64,000 nt of DNA. Origin: Henningerozyma blattae CBS 6284. Lineage: Eukaryota; Ascomycota; Saccharomycetes; Saccharomycetales; Saccharomycetaceae. The position numbers were made by a program, and so were the translations under genes. Below are positions 51,392-62,612 of this stretch, piece by piece; position 1 is the first letter of the stretch, and each line of letters begins with the position of its first letter. The notes below the pieces were generated by a model. That model was not told the DNA's origin and ran no database searches. It was given only the letters and a program-made list of their open reading frames with translations. Location: positions 1,922,001-1,986,000 of the forward strand of contig NC_020185.1 in the NCBI RefSeq assembly GCF_000315915.1, read 5' to 3'.

Positions 51392-53920
51392 TTATAATTT
51401 GTCGTAGTATTCTTGCCAGCCTGGAACTTCTTCCTTCATACCATGTCTCTTACGAGCAGCCAAAACAATTTCACCAGCCTTGGTGGTTGGGTCCAATGGA
51501 TCGGTACCTAAAGTGGCCCAATGGTCGAAAACCATTTGTGGGAAAGCTTGACCACCAGTAGCTTGTCTTAATTCACCAGTGAAACCGAAAGATTCGTTAA
51601 CTGGTAAGTAAGCCTTGACGGTAAATAATGGAGTACCTGGTCTTTGTTCTTCAGAGACGACTTGACCTCTCTTCTTGTTCAAAACAGAGTAAATACCACC
51701 GACAGCGTTTTCTGGACATTGAATTTCGACCAAGAAGACTGGTTCTTGAATCTTTGGTTCAGCCAATAAGAAACCGGCGTAAGTGGCTCTTCTCATGGTT
51801 GGGATAATTTGACCACCACCTCTGTGGATAGCATCAGCGTGTAAAGTAACATCTAAGATGTTAACTCTGACAGATCTCATTTGTTCACCGAAAATTGGAC
51901 CTTCCTTGGTAGCCCATTGGAAAGCAGCAACAACGGAATCCTTGATTTCGTGTAAGTATCGAACAGCCTTGGTTTGATCAACAACCAAATTTGGACCGTT
52001 ACCGTCTGGACCGAAACACCAGATCTTTCTGGCATCGGTAACATCCCAACCGTGTTCATCGGCCATAACTCTAGCTCTGGCCTTGAAATCATCTCTTGGG
52101 TTAATCTTACCAGCTTCAATGGCCAAAGATAATTCTTCATCCATTGGTTGAGCCTTCAAGTAAATTCTGTTATGCTTGTTTGGAGATTTAGACAAAGCAG
52201 TTTGAGAAGATTCAGATTCAACAGTTTCTCTGTAAGCAACAACTGGTGGGGAGATTCTCAATGGAACACCAGCGTGGTCGTTTTCCAAATCTTGTAAACA
52301 AATTTCCAAATGCAATTCACCGGTACCAGCAACAATATGTTCACCAGATTCGGACATGTAAGTCAAAACACATGGATCGGACTTGGATAATCTCTTTAAA
52401 CCTTCGACCAATTTTGGTAAATCGTTGGCGTTTTTAACTTCAACAGCAACTTGAACAACTGGAGAGACAGAGAACTTCATAACCTTCAAGTTGTGAGCAG
52501 CTTCATCGGTAGTCAAAGTACCGGATTTCAATAAGAATTGATCGATACCGACTAAACCAACAATGTTACCAGCTGGACAATCGTCAATTGGTTCAACCTT
52601 GGAACCCATCATTAAGACAACTCTTTGGATAGCCTTAACGAATAAATCTTCCTTCTTACCTGGAATGTAGTTTGGACCTTGGATTCTAACCTTTTGACCA
52701 GATTTAACAGTACCAGCGAAAACTCTACCGAAAGCGTAGAATCTACCCTTATCAGAGGTTGGAACCATCTTGGAGACGTACAACATTAAGTCAGCAGTTG
52801 GGTCACAGTTCTTGATAGCCAAACAGTTCTTGTCATCAGCTGGACCTTCATATAACTGTTCAGCTCTGTAGTTTTGAGCAGTAACTGGAGATGGTAAGTT
52901 CATAACAATCATTTCTAATAAAGCATCAGCGGCTGGTAAGAATTTTCTCATAACAACCTTCAATAAAGCCTTACCTTCTAATTCTTTTTCTTCAGATTTC
53001 AAGTTGATTTCTAATTTTTCTAACAAAACTGGAATTTCATCCTTCTTGAAGTTCATGATAGCAGTAGACAATCTGAAGATTGGGTCCAAAACGAACATGT
53101 TGAAAGCTCTTTCTAATGGCTTACCATCAGCATCGGTTTCCTTGTTAGTCCACTTCTTAGTCTTTGGGTTGAAGAAAGAGTCACCCCATAATCTTTCCAT
53201 CATCTTAACCTTGTCAACACCGAATTTCTTAGCGTATCTGGTAGCGAATTGACGGATGGTGAAAGCCCAACCGTGTAAACCGGAACCGAAGGCAACGGTA
53301 CCCTTGGATGGGTCAACTTGAACGTCACCTAAAACTTCATCAGAGTAAGTGGAGATGATAACGTTACAAGATTCAACAGTTCTAGCAAAGGTTTGGTATA
53401 AATCTTCCTTGGTGACTTGTAATTCCAATAAAGCTCTATCAACCTTGTTGATACAGACAACTGGCTTAATTCTTTCACCTAAAGCTTGTCTCAAAACGGT
53501 TTCAGTTTGGACACAAACACCTTCAATGGTATCGACGACGACTAAAGCACCATCGGTAACACGTAAAGCAGCAGTAACTTCAGAGGAGAAATCGACGTGA
53601 CCTGGGGAATCGATCAAGTTGATTAAAAAAGCGTTACCTTCAGTCTTTTGCTTGATATCCTTCATATCTTCATCTGGTAATTCAGAGTATAAAGAAATAG
53701 CAGTAGACTTAATGGTAATACCTCTTTCTTGTTCATCCTTTCTGGTATCCATGAAACGGGCTTCACCAGCCTTAGCAGCAGAGATAATACCGGCTCTTTG
53801 AACTAAAGAATCGGATAAAGTAGATTTACCATGATCGACATGGGCAATAACAGACATGTTACGGACATTGGTGACCTTGTCCATAAGGCCACGCATTTGG
53901 TCAACGGTGAAAGCAACCAT
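51392..53920 (-). CDS. EFT2: translation elongation factor 2
   Basis: Ribosomal translocase (eEF2), a GTPase. The 842 aa equal the yeast protein exactly. G1 AHVDHGKST (25-33), G3 DSPGHVDF, G4 NKVD and the diphthamide loop [15 protein letters not shown] with the modified His at 699 are intact; it ends [11 protein letters not shown]. Codon use is extremely biased to preferred yeast codons, as for a very highly expressed gene. S. cerevisiae has two copies (EFT1 YOR133W, EFT2 YDR385W); the CIN10-ATO3 context matches EFT2. Confidence 0.98.
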   Translation of the reverse strand: MVAFTVDQMRGLMDKVTNVRNMSVIAHVDHGKSTLSDSLVQRAGIISAAKAGEARFMDTRKDEQERGITIKSTAISLYSELPDEDMKDIKQKTEGNAFLINLIDSPGHVDFSSEVTAALRVTDGALVVVDTIEGVCVQTETVLRQALGERIKPVVCINKVDRALLELQVTKEDLYQTFARTVESCNVIISTYSDEVLGDVQVDPSKGTVAFGSGLHGWAFTIRQFATRYAKKFGVDKVKMMERLWGDSFFNPKTKKWTNKETDADGKPLERAFNMFVLDPIFRLSTAIMNFKKDEIPVLLEKLEINLKSEEKELEGKALLKVVMRKFLPAADALLEMIVMNLPSPVTAQNYRAEQLYEGPADDKNCLAIKNCDPTADLMLYVSKMVPTSDKGRFYAFGRVFAGTVKSGQKVRIQGPNYIPGKKEDLFVKAIQRVVLMMGSKVEPIDDCPAGNIVGLVGIDQFLLKSGTLTTDEAAHNLKVMKFSVSPVVQVAVEVKNANDLPKLVEGLKRLSKSDPCVLTYMSESGEHIVAGTGELHLEICLQDLENDHAGVPLRISPPVVAYRETVESESSQTALSKSPNKHNRIYLKAQPMDEELSLAIEAGKINPRDDFKARARVMADEHGWDVTDARKIWCFGPDGNGPNLVVDQTKAVRYLHEIKDSVVAAFQWATKEGPIFGEQMRSVRVNILDVTLHADAIHRGGGQIIPTMRRATYAGFLLAEPKIQEPVFLVEIQCPENAVGGIYSVLNKKRGQVVSEEQRPGTPLFTVKAYLPVNESFGFTGELRQATGGQAFPQMVFDHWATLGTDPLDPTTKAGEIVLAARKRHGMKEEVPGWQEYYDKL

Positions 53921-56789
53921 TTTTAATGATAGTTTATTTTCGTTTAGTTGTGGATTAAGCTCACCTAAATGAAAGAAAAGGAATAAATTAAGAAGTATTA
54001 CTAAGAAAAACTAAGAGTTTTTTATAATTGCACCATCATTCTTATATATAGATATTTATACTACGAACTAACCTCTTGGACTTCTTTGGCTGGTCAACGA
54101 TGGTCAATGAGGAAAAGGTAGTGCCAGCTGAGAATTGAAAGGTATGCACCTACAGAGTGATGCCCATCGAGAGGCACACTGACAAAAGCTGCAGCGACGA
54201 CCACGAGTTGAAAATTTTACTGAAAAAAAAAATTTCAAAAAATTTTTTTTTCGATGAAAAATTTTTCAGATCGATGCGCGTCTCAGTTCCCTCATATGCG
54301 AAACTGCTGGTATGGTCATCGGACCAGATATTTCTCTAATAAAACGCACATGGCCGGAAATTGGGAAAACAGCCCGGATTTGGCTATAAAAGAAAACAAA
54401 ATCTAGATGTAAAAGCTTTTTTTCCCTGAAGGTGCGTTTCCGGAATAATCAGGCAGAATAGATTTTTCCTTTGGAAAGAGATCTCTTATGATAGAAAAAA
54501 TTTACTACATTTTAATTTTTTTTTATTTTAATAATTTAATATTAGCTTAGCTTTTGTCTTGTCTTGTCTTGTCTTTTTTTAATAGTTTTCGGCGGGTTTA
54601 TATGAGTCTAGAGACTATCACTTTTTTTTGACCGTGAGAAAAGGTAAATGATTAAGGAGAACAGATAAACGAGAAAATAGCTCCCAATTTTTTAAAGTTC
54701 CATCACGCCGAAGTTTGATTGTCGGATCTAAAATGAGAGGGGCTTTTTTTCATGGCAACGAATGCTTTATTGAAAACAATTCTTATCTCCATATTAGAGA
54801 GTAGTACCGATTCACCATCAATATATTGTGGCCGGTGATCATCTGTTCCATTCCCGTTTTAAATATGCCAATTTACTTGTGTCGTTAAGTAAAGTTTTCT
54901 TAATGGCTTCCTTGATTTTTCCTTTTTTTTTCTTATTTGGTTTAGAAGTGTCAAAATTTAGTATCAATCTCGACACATGTGGAATGGACTATTGAGGAGT
55001 GTAGCATCCGTATCCCAATACGGTGACATCAAAAAAGAAAAGTGAGTTACTTTGCATTATATTCTGCCAATGAATTTTGAATATCAATACGATGCCTTGC
55101 AGGCTCTATTAAATATCACTTGACTCCTGCTACTGTTCTTCATTCGTAATTATCTAAGTTTTACCTTCACAATAATTAATTAAGTATGCATATTCTATGC
55201 TACAAGAAGAGTATATGTCACCGTCGATTAAGTTAACGGTGTTACAAGAAGCTTTTTTCTTTTACTTTTTATTAATGGACTTTAGTGATTAATGCAGCCT
55301 GGAGATCCCCGCAGGTTTGTATCTACAAGTGCGTAACAACACGATCTGAAATATGATTCCGCTTTGTCCAATCCTAAGCTTGCCAAATCTTAGAATAGTG
55401 CTCCATTGCTATCAACTACAACGAGCTAACAATAAGAAATCTTGCGACTAAACTCTCTCGGTTCATAGCTAGGAATCCGCTTGTATCAATGTATCGTTCC
55501 TTTTTTTAAACCATTATTTTTTTTTACATTTTTTTAAGGGTACTAAGCATATCATTATTATACTCTACTTCCGTCCTTGTTAGAAAAAAGTAAATATAAC
55601 AGCCAAGACAAAACGGTTTTAAAGACGGATATACGAAAGAAAACAAATATAGGAAAGTTCAGATGATTCCTTTCATTAGAACTTTCTTGATGATATTACC
55701 CAGAAGAAGTCAATACCATATCGAACTTGGCTTGCTCCCTAGGAAAAGTGGGAGTGCCTACCGTATTGTATTATTTAATAATAAATAAATAAAGAACACC
55801 TAAATAAATAAATACAAAAGATGTTCCAGCATCTGGTCAATAAACAAGTAATTATATAACTTTTGGGAAATCGAATGGAGGTTCCTCTTTTCAACCTAAA
55901 TTGAGCATTAGATATGTAAAGCCGTGCGTCGTGAACAAACTTTCAATAATGAACAAGACTTTCATTATTTTCTTGCCTGCAACAAAGGAGTTCTCTTGGG
56001 ACTGGCCTCTCGAACGGCTGTTTGTCTACTTTAGTTGTTTTTCTTTTATTTTGATTTCTCTTTCAAATAACGAAATATACATTGAAACCTACAGAGCTTT
56101 GTAGGATCTCTGATTTATTTACTCTTCAATAAGTTAAAATTACCCAAAACTATACATGTAGGCTAGAAAACTTATTTTTCAAACAATCAAACTAACTTTA
56201 AATGAACATAATTACACCAACTGGGTAAAGCACTGTTTTCATTTTTACTCAGAAGTATAAGGGATTGTGTGACTTCATTACCCTCGGTAGGTATAAACTG
56301 ATATTAGGATTGCTTTTTTAAGGTTTGGACATCTTATTGGGCTAATTTTTTTTATTCCCATCATAACAGCGTTAAAAAAATAAAACTCTACCCCATCCCC
56401 ATTGCATTCCCTAGATAAAGCCAAAACGAAAACACATCCAAACTAGAAGTGACGAACGTGGTAAATTGCAATGGTGTATGTACTACATTGTATAAAAATT
56501 TTTTCAAGACATCTCGACATCTCTTTTGAGTAAATATCTCAAATATATAAACCTTGATCTCCACCTCATTCTAAGAGACAATCATTTGTTTCATTCCGTT
56601 AAAATCAATTGTTTTATTATTTCTAAACATTTTTATCTTGTATTCTTTATAAAGTTCAAGAGAATCAATCGCTTCAATTAGGATTAATACAGCTAAATTA
56701 GTTTTTAAGGGTTTTAACTCCTAACGTGTATCAAATAATATACTATTCTTAGTGTCACTAAAACAAAACAAAACAATCAAAAATTCCTA
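53921..56789. other. divergent EFT2-ATO3 intergenic region
   Basis: 2.9 kb, the longest interval in the second half. The first 600 bp hold the EFT2 promoter and leader. A (CTTGT)n run lies at 54555-54574 and many T-runs occur. No ORF resembles a protein, no tRNA was found and no repeat is shared with the LTR families. Confidence 0.45.
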
Positions 56790-57710
56790 ATGCCAAAATC
56801 TGTTCATTCAACAGATATTGAAGGTGATGATGTCTCAACAACAACTGCTAACACAAGAGATGAAGTAGAAGATAATCAAGATGACACTTATGATACTTAC
56901 GATGAAAAGCAAGGAGGTGGTAATGTCGTTGTTGATGGTGAATATGTTTCCATCGGCCCTCGTATCTATAAACAAGATGACGTTGTGAATCTATTCAATG
57001 CTCTTCAAAAGAAGGAAGACTTTAATGAATACAAACCAGAAGTCCCTGCTAGTAGTGGTGCTGATATTATTAACAATTTTGTTAATCCAATTCCTTTAGG
57101 TCTTTCTTCGTATTCATTGAGTTTCTTTGTTTTAGCTTTAGTCAGTGCTAATGTTAGAGGTGTTACTAATGCTAAGTTATTTGTTCCTCTTTACATCTTC
57201 TTAGGGGGTGTTGTTGAAATGCTTGTCGGTATTCTATGTTTTATCAAGGGTGATACCTATGGTAGTGTCGTGTTCTTTACTTATGGTGGTTTCTGGTTAA
57301 GTTGGGGTTGTATTAATGTAGATCAATTCCATTCGATATCTGGGTATGGAGAGAAGACGGAAATGTTAGATAATGCGATAGGGTTTTTCATGATTGCCTG
57401 GTGTGTCTTTACGTTCTTTGTTACTTTGTGGAGTCTGAAAAGTGCATGGGCTGTATTTTTCCTTTTCTTTTTCCTATTCTTAACTTTCTTAATGTTAGGT
57501 ATCGGTGCATTTACTGCAGATAATAAAGTTAGCATGGCTGGTGGTTATTTTGGTATTTTATCATCTTGTTGTGGATGGTATAGTTTATACTGTATTGTAT
57601 CCAATGATTCTAACACCTATATCCCATTAAGATTGATCATGATGCCTGCTAATGATACCACTATCTATGAAAAGACTGGTATCCCAAGAGACAAGTATTA
57701 TATCGTATAA
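56790..57710 (+). CDS. ATO3: acetate/ammonium transporter, GPR1/FUN34/YaaH family (Ato3-like)
   Basis: Plasma-membrane protein of the AceTr family; Ato proteins are linked to ammonium export and acetate transport. The 306 aa comprise a hydrophilic acidic N-terminus (1-95), the family signature NPIPLGLSSYSLSFF (N-P-x-P-L-G-L) before the first span, and six hydrophobic spans. The region YIFLGGVVEMLVGILCFIKG, GGFWLSWG and GGYFGILSSCCGWYSLY are typical. The N-terminus is longer than in S. cerevisiae Ato3 (275 aa). It is placed between EFT2 and NKP1, as YDR384C, which favours ATO3 over ATO2/ADY2. Confidence 0.88.
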   Translation: MPKSVHSTDIEGDDVSTTTANTRDEVEDNQDDTYDTYDEKQGGGNVVVDGEYVSIGPRIYKQDDVVNLFNALQKKEDFNEYKPEVPASSGADIINNFVNPIPLGLSSYSLSFFVLALVSANVRGVTNAKLFVPLYIFLGGVVEMLVGILCFIKGDTYGSVVFFTYGGFWLSWGCINVDQFHSISGYGEKTEMLDNAIGFFMIAWCVFTFFVTLWSLKSAWAVFFLFFFLFLTFLMLGIGAFTADNKVSMAGGYFGILSSCCGWYSLYCIVSNDSNTYIPLRLIMMPANDTTIYEKTGIPRDKYYIV

Positions 57711-58260
57711 TAAGCTTTTTCCAAGAAAAAACAACCACATTCGTTAAAAAGATTATAAATTTATCCCAAACTTTCAAAATTTTCAAAATTTATATTGTAA
57801 ACTAAAAAAAAAGACAATTCTTCAGCAGAACTATTTTTCTAAAAGAAAAATATAACCTTAAATATGCTTTATTATACCAACCTAATATATTAATAAAATC
57901 CTAATTCTTTATAATACATAATAATTTTTGTACACTTATTTAATATATTTATCTAATAACATCCTGTCTATACCTAATAATTTAGAAATAAATTAATGGG
58001 TAAAGAAAGGTGACTTCTAATTTGAACAATATTCTATATTCTAAATAATATTAAGATAATATTTATTTTTTCTGGCGCATCAAATAAGACATCAAAAAAC
58101 GCGTTTTTTTTTCTCTTGAAGAAAAGTCTCAGTTGAAGATGAAAAGCCAAAAAAAAAAGTGTAAACAAAAATAAACATGACATAATCAATAGCTTACGAC
58201 TTATTACATTTTGATTCACAGTTCATATTTTAAACAAGTAAATCCTTATTGTCAATAATA
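57711..58260. other. ATO3 3' region and NKP1 promoter
   Basis: 550 bp of strongly AT-rich DNA with no recognisable feature besides homopolymer runs. Confidence 0.4.
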
Positions 58261-58980
58261 ATGTCTGATTTGTACAGTATAATTAACAACTATATTGATG
58301 AAGCGATCGTCACAAAAGATCCATTAGAAATATATAGATCAAAACTAAACGAAATTGGTGTTCCACCAGATATCCAAGAAAATCTACTTAGAGAGTACCA
58401 GCAAAAGAGAGAGGATGCGATAAAACCAACAGAAAAGGATAAAATTGTTCAAACAATATACGATAATGAAATGGCTTTTAGAAAAGAACAACTAGAAAAT
58501 ATTAATACTTTAATGGGAGATCTTCCAAAATACTTGATCGGCAAAGAAATCAATCAATTGAGTGAAGATAGTTCATTAAGCGTTTCATTAAGAAATCTAA
58601 TGTATGATATTCAGAAATTGCCAAAGATGGATATCGATATGACTGATAATGAATCCGATACTGACGAGGAAGATGATATCACACTAGATGAATATAATAA
58701 CTTCCGGTCTATTCTAATACAAAAATGCCAAGCGATTCTATATGGTGAGAATCATCTACATGAGATCCTTGAGCAAATAAAGACTTTTGAACAATTATCT
58801 CAAGATATTAAGGATAATGGCGGAACAGATATAAATACTTATTTAAAAGAATATAATGAACAATTGAAAATTGCTCTCAAAGAATTACAAGATCTATTGG
58901 AAGAATCACTTAAAAAGGCAGATGGTAATCCCGTGAAACAACAGGCGTTAAAAGATATCATATGCCATTCTATGATGTGA
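58261..58980 (+). CDS. NKP1: Nkp1-like kinetochore protein (Ctf19/CCAN complex)
   Basis: Non-essential subunit of the Ctf19 inner-kinetochore complex, paired with Nkp2. The frame is open from a TTG at 58249, but the ATG at 58261 (MSDLYSIINNYIDE) aligns with the known start and gives 239 aa, against 238 in S. cerevisiae. Alignable segments include KIVQTIYDNEMAFRKEQ, LMGDLPKYLIGKE, DIQKLPKMDID and LIQKCQAILYGENHL. Largely helical with coiled-coil character and an acidic insert (DNESDTDEEDD). The sequence is fast-evolving, but similarity plus the position after ATO3 (YDR384C-YDR383C) make the call good. Block synteny ends here. Confidence 0.85.
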   Translation: MSDLYSIINNYIDEAIVTKDPLEIYRSKLNEIGVPPDIQENLLREYQQKREDAIKPTEKDKIVQTIYDNEMAFRKEQLENINTLMGDLPKYLIGKEINQLSEDSSLSVSLRNLMYDIQKLPKMDIDMTDNESDTDEEDDITLDEYNNFRSILIQKCQAILYGENHLHEILEQIKTFEQLSQDIKDNGGTDINTYLKEYNEQLKIALKELQDLLEESLKKADGNPVKQQALKDIICHSMM

Positions 58981-59575
58981 GACGATATACTTTGATAAGC
59001 CAACTACGGGACATACTTAGTTTGCAACTGCCACTCGAAATTTGTTTCATCAGAAAATACTATTTGATTAGTATTCAGAAACTGACTCATCTCATCTAAT
59101 TTGAAGCATATATCCAGTTAACACATGATATGATGCGCGGACCGAAATTTACCAGATTGAAATATCGATAGTCCTAGTTGAGAAACGACTCCGTTGCCGT
59201 TGTAGGCGAAAATAATTCTAACCGTACAATATAATGCATAAGCGGATATTCGAAAACAAACGAGGAATTGGAAATAGGGATTTGACGTAAAATCCCACTT
59301 AATCGAATAAAAACAACATGATAAAAAATAAAAAAAAAAATTAAGTCACTTAGTATACGCTAAAAGATACGTTACAAATTTCCTATTTTTTTATTTATTT
59401 ATTTAATTTTCGTTTATGTTTCACAATAAAAGGGTTGAGCATCGACGTAATTACAAGAATAATAAAAAGCTCATAGGTTATCGTCATTCCTGGTACTTCT
59501 CTTCGCAGATTGGTTGAGTTCAAACTGAAGACTAAATATAATATCCTTAAAGATACTTACAAACACTAATTAATC
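58981..59575. other. NKP1-IDP1 intergenic region
   Basis: About 600 bp; synteny with the YDR383-390 block stops within it. No tRNA or repeat marks this junction. A-rich at 59325-59341; otherwise featureless. Confidence 0.4.
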
Positions 59576-60862
59576 ATGCTTATCCGCAGACTTTTTTCTA
59601 GTTCTGCTTGTAGAGCTGGGATCTCGAAGATTAATGTCAAATCGCCAGTAGTTGAAATAGATGGTGATGAAATGACTAGAGTTATTTGGTCTGAAATTAA
59701 AGATCGTTTAATCTTACCATATATGAATGTGGGTTTGAAATATTATGATCTTTCCATTACCAATCGTGATAAGACCAATGATCAAGTTACAATTGATGCT
59801 GCAGAAGCTATTAAGAAGTATGGTGTAGGTATTAAATGTGCCACCATTACACCAGATGAAAAAAGAGTAGAGGAGTTTGGATTGAAGAAAATGTGGAAAT
59901 CTCCAAATGGTACTATCCGTAATATTGTTGGCGGTACAGTCTTTAGGGAACCAATTATTATTCCAAGAATTCCAAGATTAGTATCCACTTGGGAAAAGCC
60001 AATTATTATCGGTAGACATGCGCATGCCGATCAATATAAATGTAGTGACTTTATTGTTCCTGGCGAGGGAAAATTGGAAATGATTTTTACACCAAAGGAC
60101 CCATCAAAGGCTAAAGATGTTTACAAGGTTTATGATTTCAAAGGCCCAGGTGTTGGTATGGGTATGTACAACACTGACGATTCTATTAGAGGGTTTGCTT
60201 ATTCTTCTTTCAATCTTGCTGTCAATAAAAATATGAATTTATTCTTGGCTACTAAGAATACTATTTTGAAGAAATATGATGGTAGATTTAAAGATATTTT
60301 CCAAGAAATTTATGAAAATGAATATAAGAAGGAATTTGAAAGATTAAACATTACATACGAACACCGTTTGATTGATGATATGGTTGCTCAAATGATTAAA
60401 TCCAAAGGTGGTTATATAATGGCTCTAAAGAATTATGACGGTGATGTTCAAAGTGATATCGTGGCTCAAGGTTTTGGCTCATTAGGTTTAATGACATCTA
60501 TCTTGGCTTCCCCAGATGGTAAAACTTTTGAAAGTGAAGCCGCTCATGGTACCGTTACTAGACATTTTAGAAGATATCAAAAGGGCGAAGAAACAAGTAC
60601 CAATTCCATTGCATCAATCTTCGCCTGGAGTAGAGGCTTAATTAAAAGAGGTGAATTAGATGAAACTTTGGACGTCGTCAATTTCGGTAAATTATTAGAA
60701 GATGCTACCTTAAAGACTGTTCAAGTTGATGGCATCATGACCAAAGATTTAGCTTTAGCCACTGGTAAGACTTCAAGAGACTCTTACGTTGATACTTTCA
60801 AGTTTTTAGAAGCTGTTCAATTCCGTCTGGCCAATGGGTTCAACGATTTAGTTCGTTTTTAA
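59576..60862 (+). CDS. IDP1: mitochondrial NADP-dependent isocitrate dehydrogenase
   Basis: Oxidises isocitrate to 2-oxoglutarate with NADP in the mitochondrial matrix, supplying NADPH and glutamate precursor. The 428 aa equal S. cerevisiae Idp1. A short Arg/Ser-rich presequence [15 protein letters not shown] precedes the core [19 protein letters not shown]. Substrate-site SPNGTIRN (with Ser and Asn), metal-binding Asp residues in [19 protein letters not shown] and the NADP-site GTVTRHFR are present. The presequence, and the absence of a C-terminal peroxisomal signal (it ends DLVRF), separate it from cytosolic IDP2 and peroxisomal IDP3. IDP1 is on chrIV in S. cerevisiae (YDL066W), away from its left neighbours here. 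Confidence 0.95.
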   Translation: MLIRRLFSSSACRAGISKINVKSPVVEIDGDEMTRVIWSEIKDRLILPYMNVGLKYYDLSITNRDKTNDQVTIDAAEAIKKYGVGIKCATITPDEKRVEEFGLKKMWKSPNGTIRNIVGGTVFREPIIIPRIPRLVSTWEKPIIIGRHAHADQYKCSDFIVPGEGKLEMIFTPKDPSKAKDVYKVYDFKGPGVGMGMYNTDDSIRGFAYSSFNLAVNKNMNLFLATKNTILKKYDGRFKDIFQEIYENEYKKEFERLNITYEHRLIDDMVAQMIKSKGGYIMALKNYDGDVQSDIVAQGFGSLGLMTSILASPDGKTFESEAAHGTVTRHFRRYQKGEETSTNSIASIFAWSRGLIKRGELDETLDVVNFGKLLEDATLKTVQVDGIMTKDLALATGKTSRDSYVDTFKFLEAVQFRLANGFNDLVRF

Positions 60863-61013
60863 AAAACGTACAATTTTTACGAAAAAAGAAAATAATAATT
60901 AGAACCTTTTTTTATTTACAAGATATGTATTACTGCTTGTGTTTATTTCACCCTACTAGTAAATAAATACATATATATATATATAGATATATATGTCAAT
61001 GCCTTATTTTTCT

Positions 61014-61931
61014 TTATTTAGTAGGTTGATTGTTGAATATAAAGTATTTTAGTTCACTATTGTCACCATCTGATGTCTTGGTAAGTGGATGATCAATCGG
61101 GCCTGATGCTAACCAACGTACTTTTTGATTTTTATCAAGAATGAAAATATAACCTGTATGGTTATTATTTATACGAAGTTGTTCTTGTATTGTAAATGAT
61201 AATTGTCTTTTATTGCCGATCAAAAAATAATCAATATTAATATTATCTGTTGTATTATTACACATGTCTGTAATATGTTTTTTCCCAAAAGCTTGTAAAA
61301 GCAAAGATGGTAAGGCTCCATCAATCATATTTAGATATATTACCGGTAACTTTAAATTTTCGGAGTTTTCTACACTAGCATTATCACGGTTCATATAATT
61401 TTGAATTTCTTTAATCCATGAACTTACAATTGAAGCCCCATTTTGGGATGAGAATAAGGCCACAACTGCTCCATTGGGTTGCAACATATTCTGCAACGTA
61501 GGCGCGTTTTTTTCAGTAGTGTTCTTAGAGAACATTACTTTGGCTTTAACAGGTGGGAAGTATTGTGCAGTGGGAGCAGCCCAAGGACCTTTAGGAGCAA
61601 GAAATACCTTACCTTTAGTTTGCTCGAACACGTGTAACCCGTAAAAACCAGAGTGTGTATATTCTTTCTCAAGCTCAGCAGTACGCTTAGTCACTTTGCT
61701 TTTATTAAACATATCTAAGAATCCATTACCGCCACGAGTCACTCCATTTTTCAAAACACCTTGTGAAACACCAACAGGTTTCAGAAGCTGCTTGATCTCG
61801 TAGTCTTTTGGAGGGGCATTAGCTAGGACGTTCTTATATATACGGCCCTGGAGTGCACATCTTGACACAGTATGAAAGCCTGCTACCGTCGTGACCGCAG
61901 TAGATAATGGATATGCTGGTTTAATGATCAT
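61014..61931 (-). CDS. ATP10: mitochondrial ATP synthase assembly factor Atp10
   Basis: Inner-membrane chaperone that binds subunit 6 (Atp6) during assembly of the F0 sector. The 305 aa compare with 279 in S. cerevisiae. The N-terminus (MIIKPAYPLSTAVTTVAGFH) is basic and suited to mitochondrial import. Conserved segments include YTHSGFYGLHVFEQTKGKVF and FLAPKGPWAAPTAQYFPPVKA, and a thioredoxin-like core with HTGYIFILDKNQKVRWLASG. It is divergent to the ART10 homologue, as YLR393W is to YLR392C, which confirms the assignment. Convergent with IDP1. Confidence 0.92.
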   Translation of the reverse strand: MIIKPAYPLSTAVTTVAGFHTVSRCALQGRIYKNVLANAPPKDYEIKQLLKPVGVSQGVLKNGVTRGGNGFLDMFNKSKVTKRTAELEKEYTHSGFYGLHVFEQTKGKVFLAPKGPWAAPTAQYFPPVKAKVMFSKNTTEKNAPTLQNMLQPNGAVVALFSSQNGASIVSSWIKEIQNYMNRDNASVENSENLKLPVIYLNMIDGALPSLLLQAFGKKHITDMCNNTTDNINIDYFLIGNKRQLSFTIQEQLRINNNHTGYIFILDKNQKVRWLASGPIDHPLTKTSDGDNSELKYFIFNNQPTK

Positions 61932-62612
61932 TAGATATTTATATATGTATATTTAGCCTTATAGTAAGACTTGAAAGATATCGCGATGAACTTATGTCAC
62001 GTTTCTTAAAGGGTGTCTTCCTCTTAATTAGTGTTATTATTTACTTTTTTTTTTTTTCAATGAGCCTTGGCTTTTTCCCGGCCAATATACTTTGCAAATG
62101 CTCACGTGACGGATACATAAAGTTCCGCGGGAAGTTCCATTTTTGTTCAGGAATGTATGGTGGGGCCGTAAATCACAGACAAGGAATTTTTCATTTTAAA
62201 AAAAGGGTCGGGAATCGCTGAGTATTTCTGGGGAGCAGAATTACGCATTTTACTTAGCGGTTCTGCATTAAATAACCATGTGCTTGAAAAATCCATTATG
62301 AAATATTCCATTTTCGTATTAAGATTAACAAAAGAAAAAGGCTTAATATTTTGACTAATCTTAGACTTCTAAATGGTTTTAGTGATACAAAATATTGTTG
62401 AATTATTTTTTTTTAATGTCTTACTCTAAGGTTTTAAGTGTAATAAAGTTTGAATATTCAAGTATAAAAGAAACACGAAAATTTTAGAAATATTAGTAAT
62501 TACAATTCCCACTTTAAGTCCTATTGTTGTTACTGTTACATCAAAAATTACAAGAATAGGAAAATAAATATAAGCGGGTCATAAACTATTATTATTTGTT
62601 CTAGTATTTAAA
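61932..62612. other. divergent ATP10-ART10 intergenic region
   Basis: About 680 bp. A CACGTG E-box (62103-62108, in CTCACGTGACG) lies about 170 bp upstream of ATP10. The plus-strand small ORF at 61994-62221 crosses it and is unlikely to be a gene. Confidence 0.45.

Noticed and set aside
58249..58260. NKP1 start at TTG 58249
   Set aside because: Non-ATG; the ATG at 58261 gives the expected length and N-terminus.
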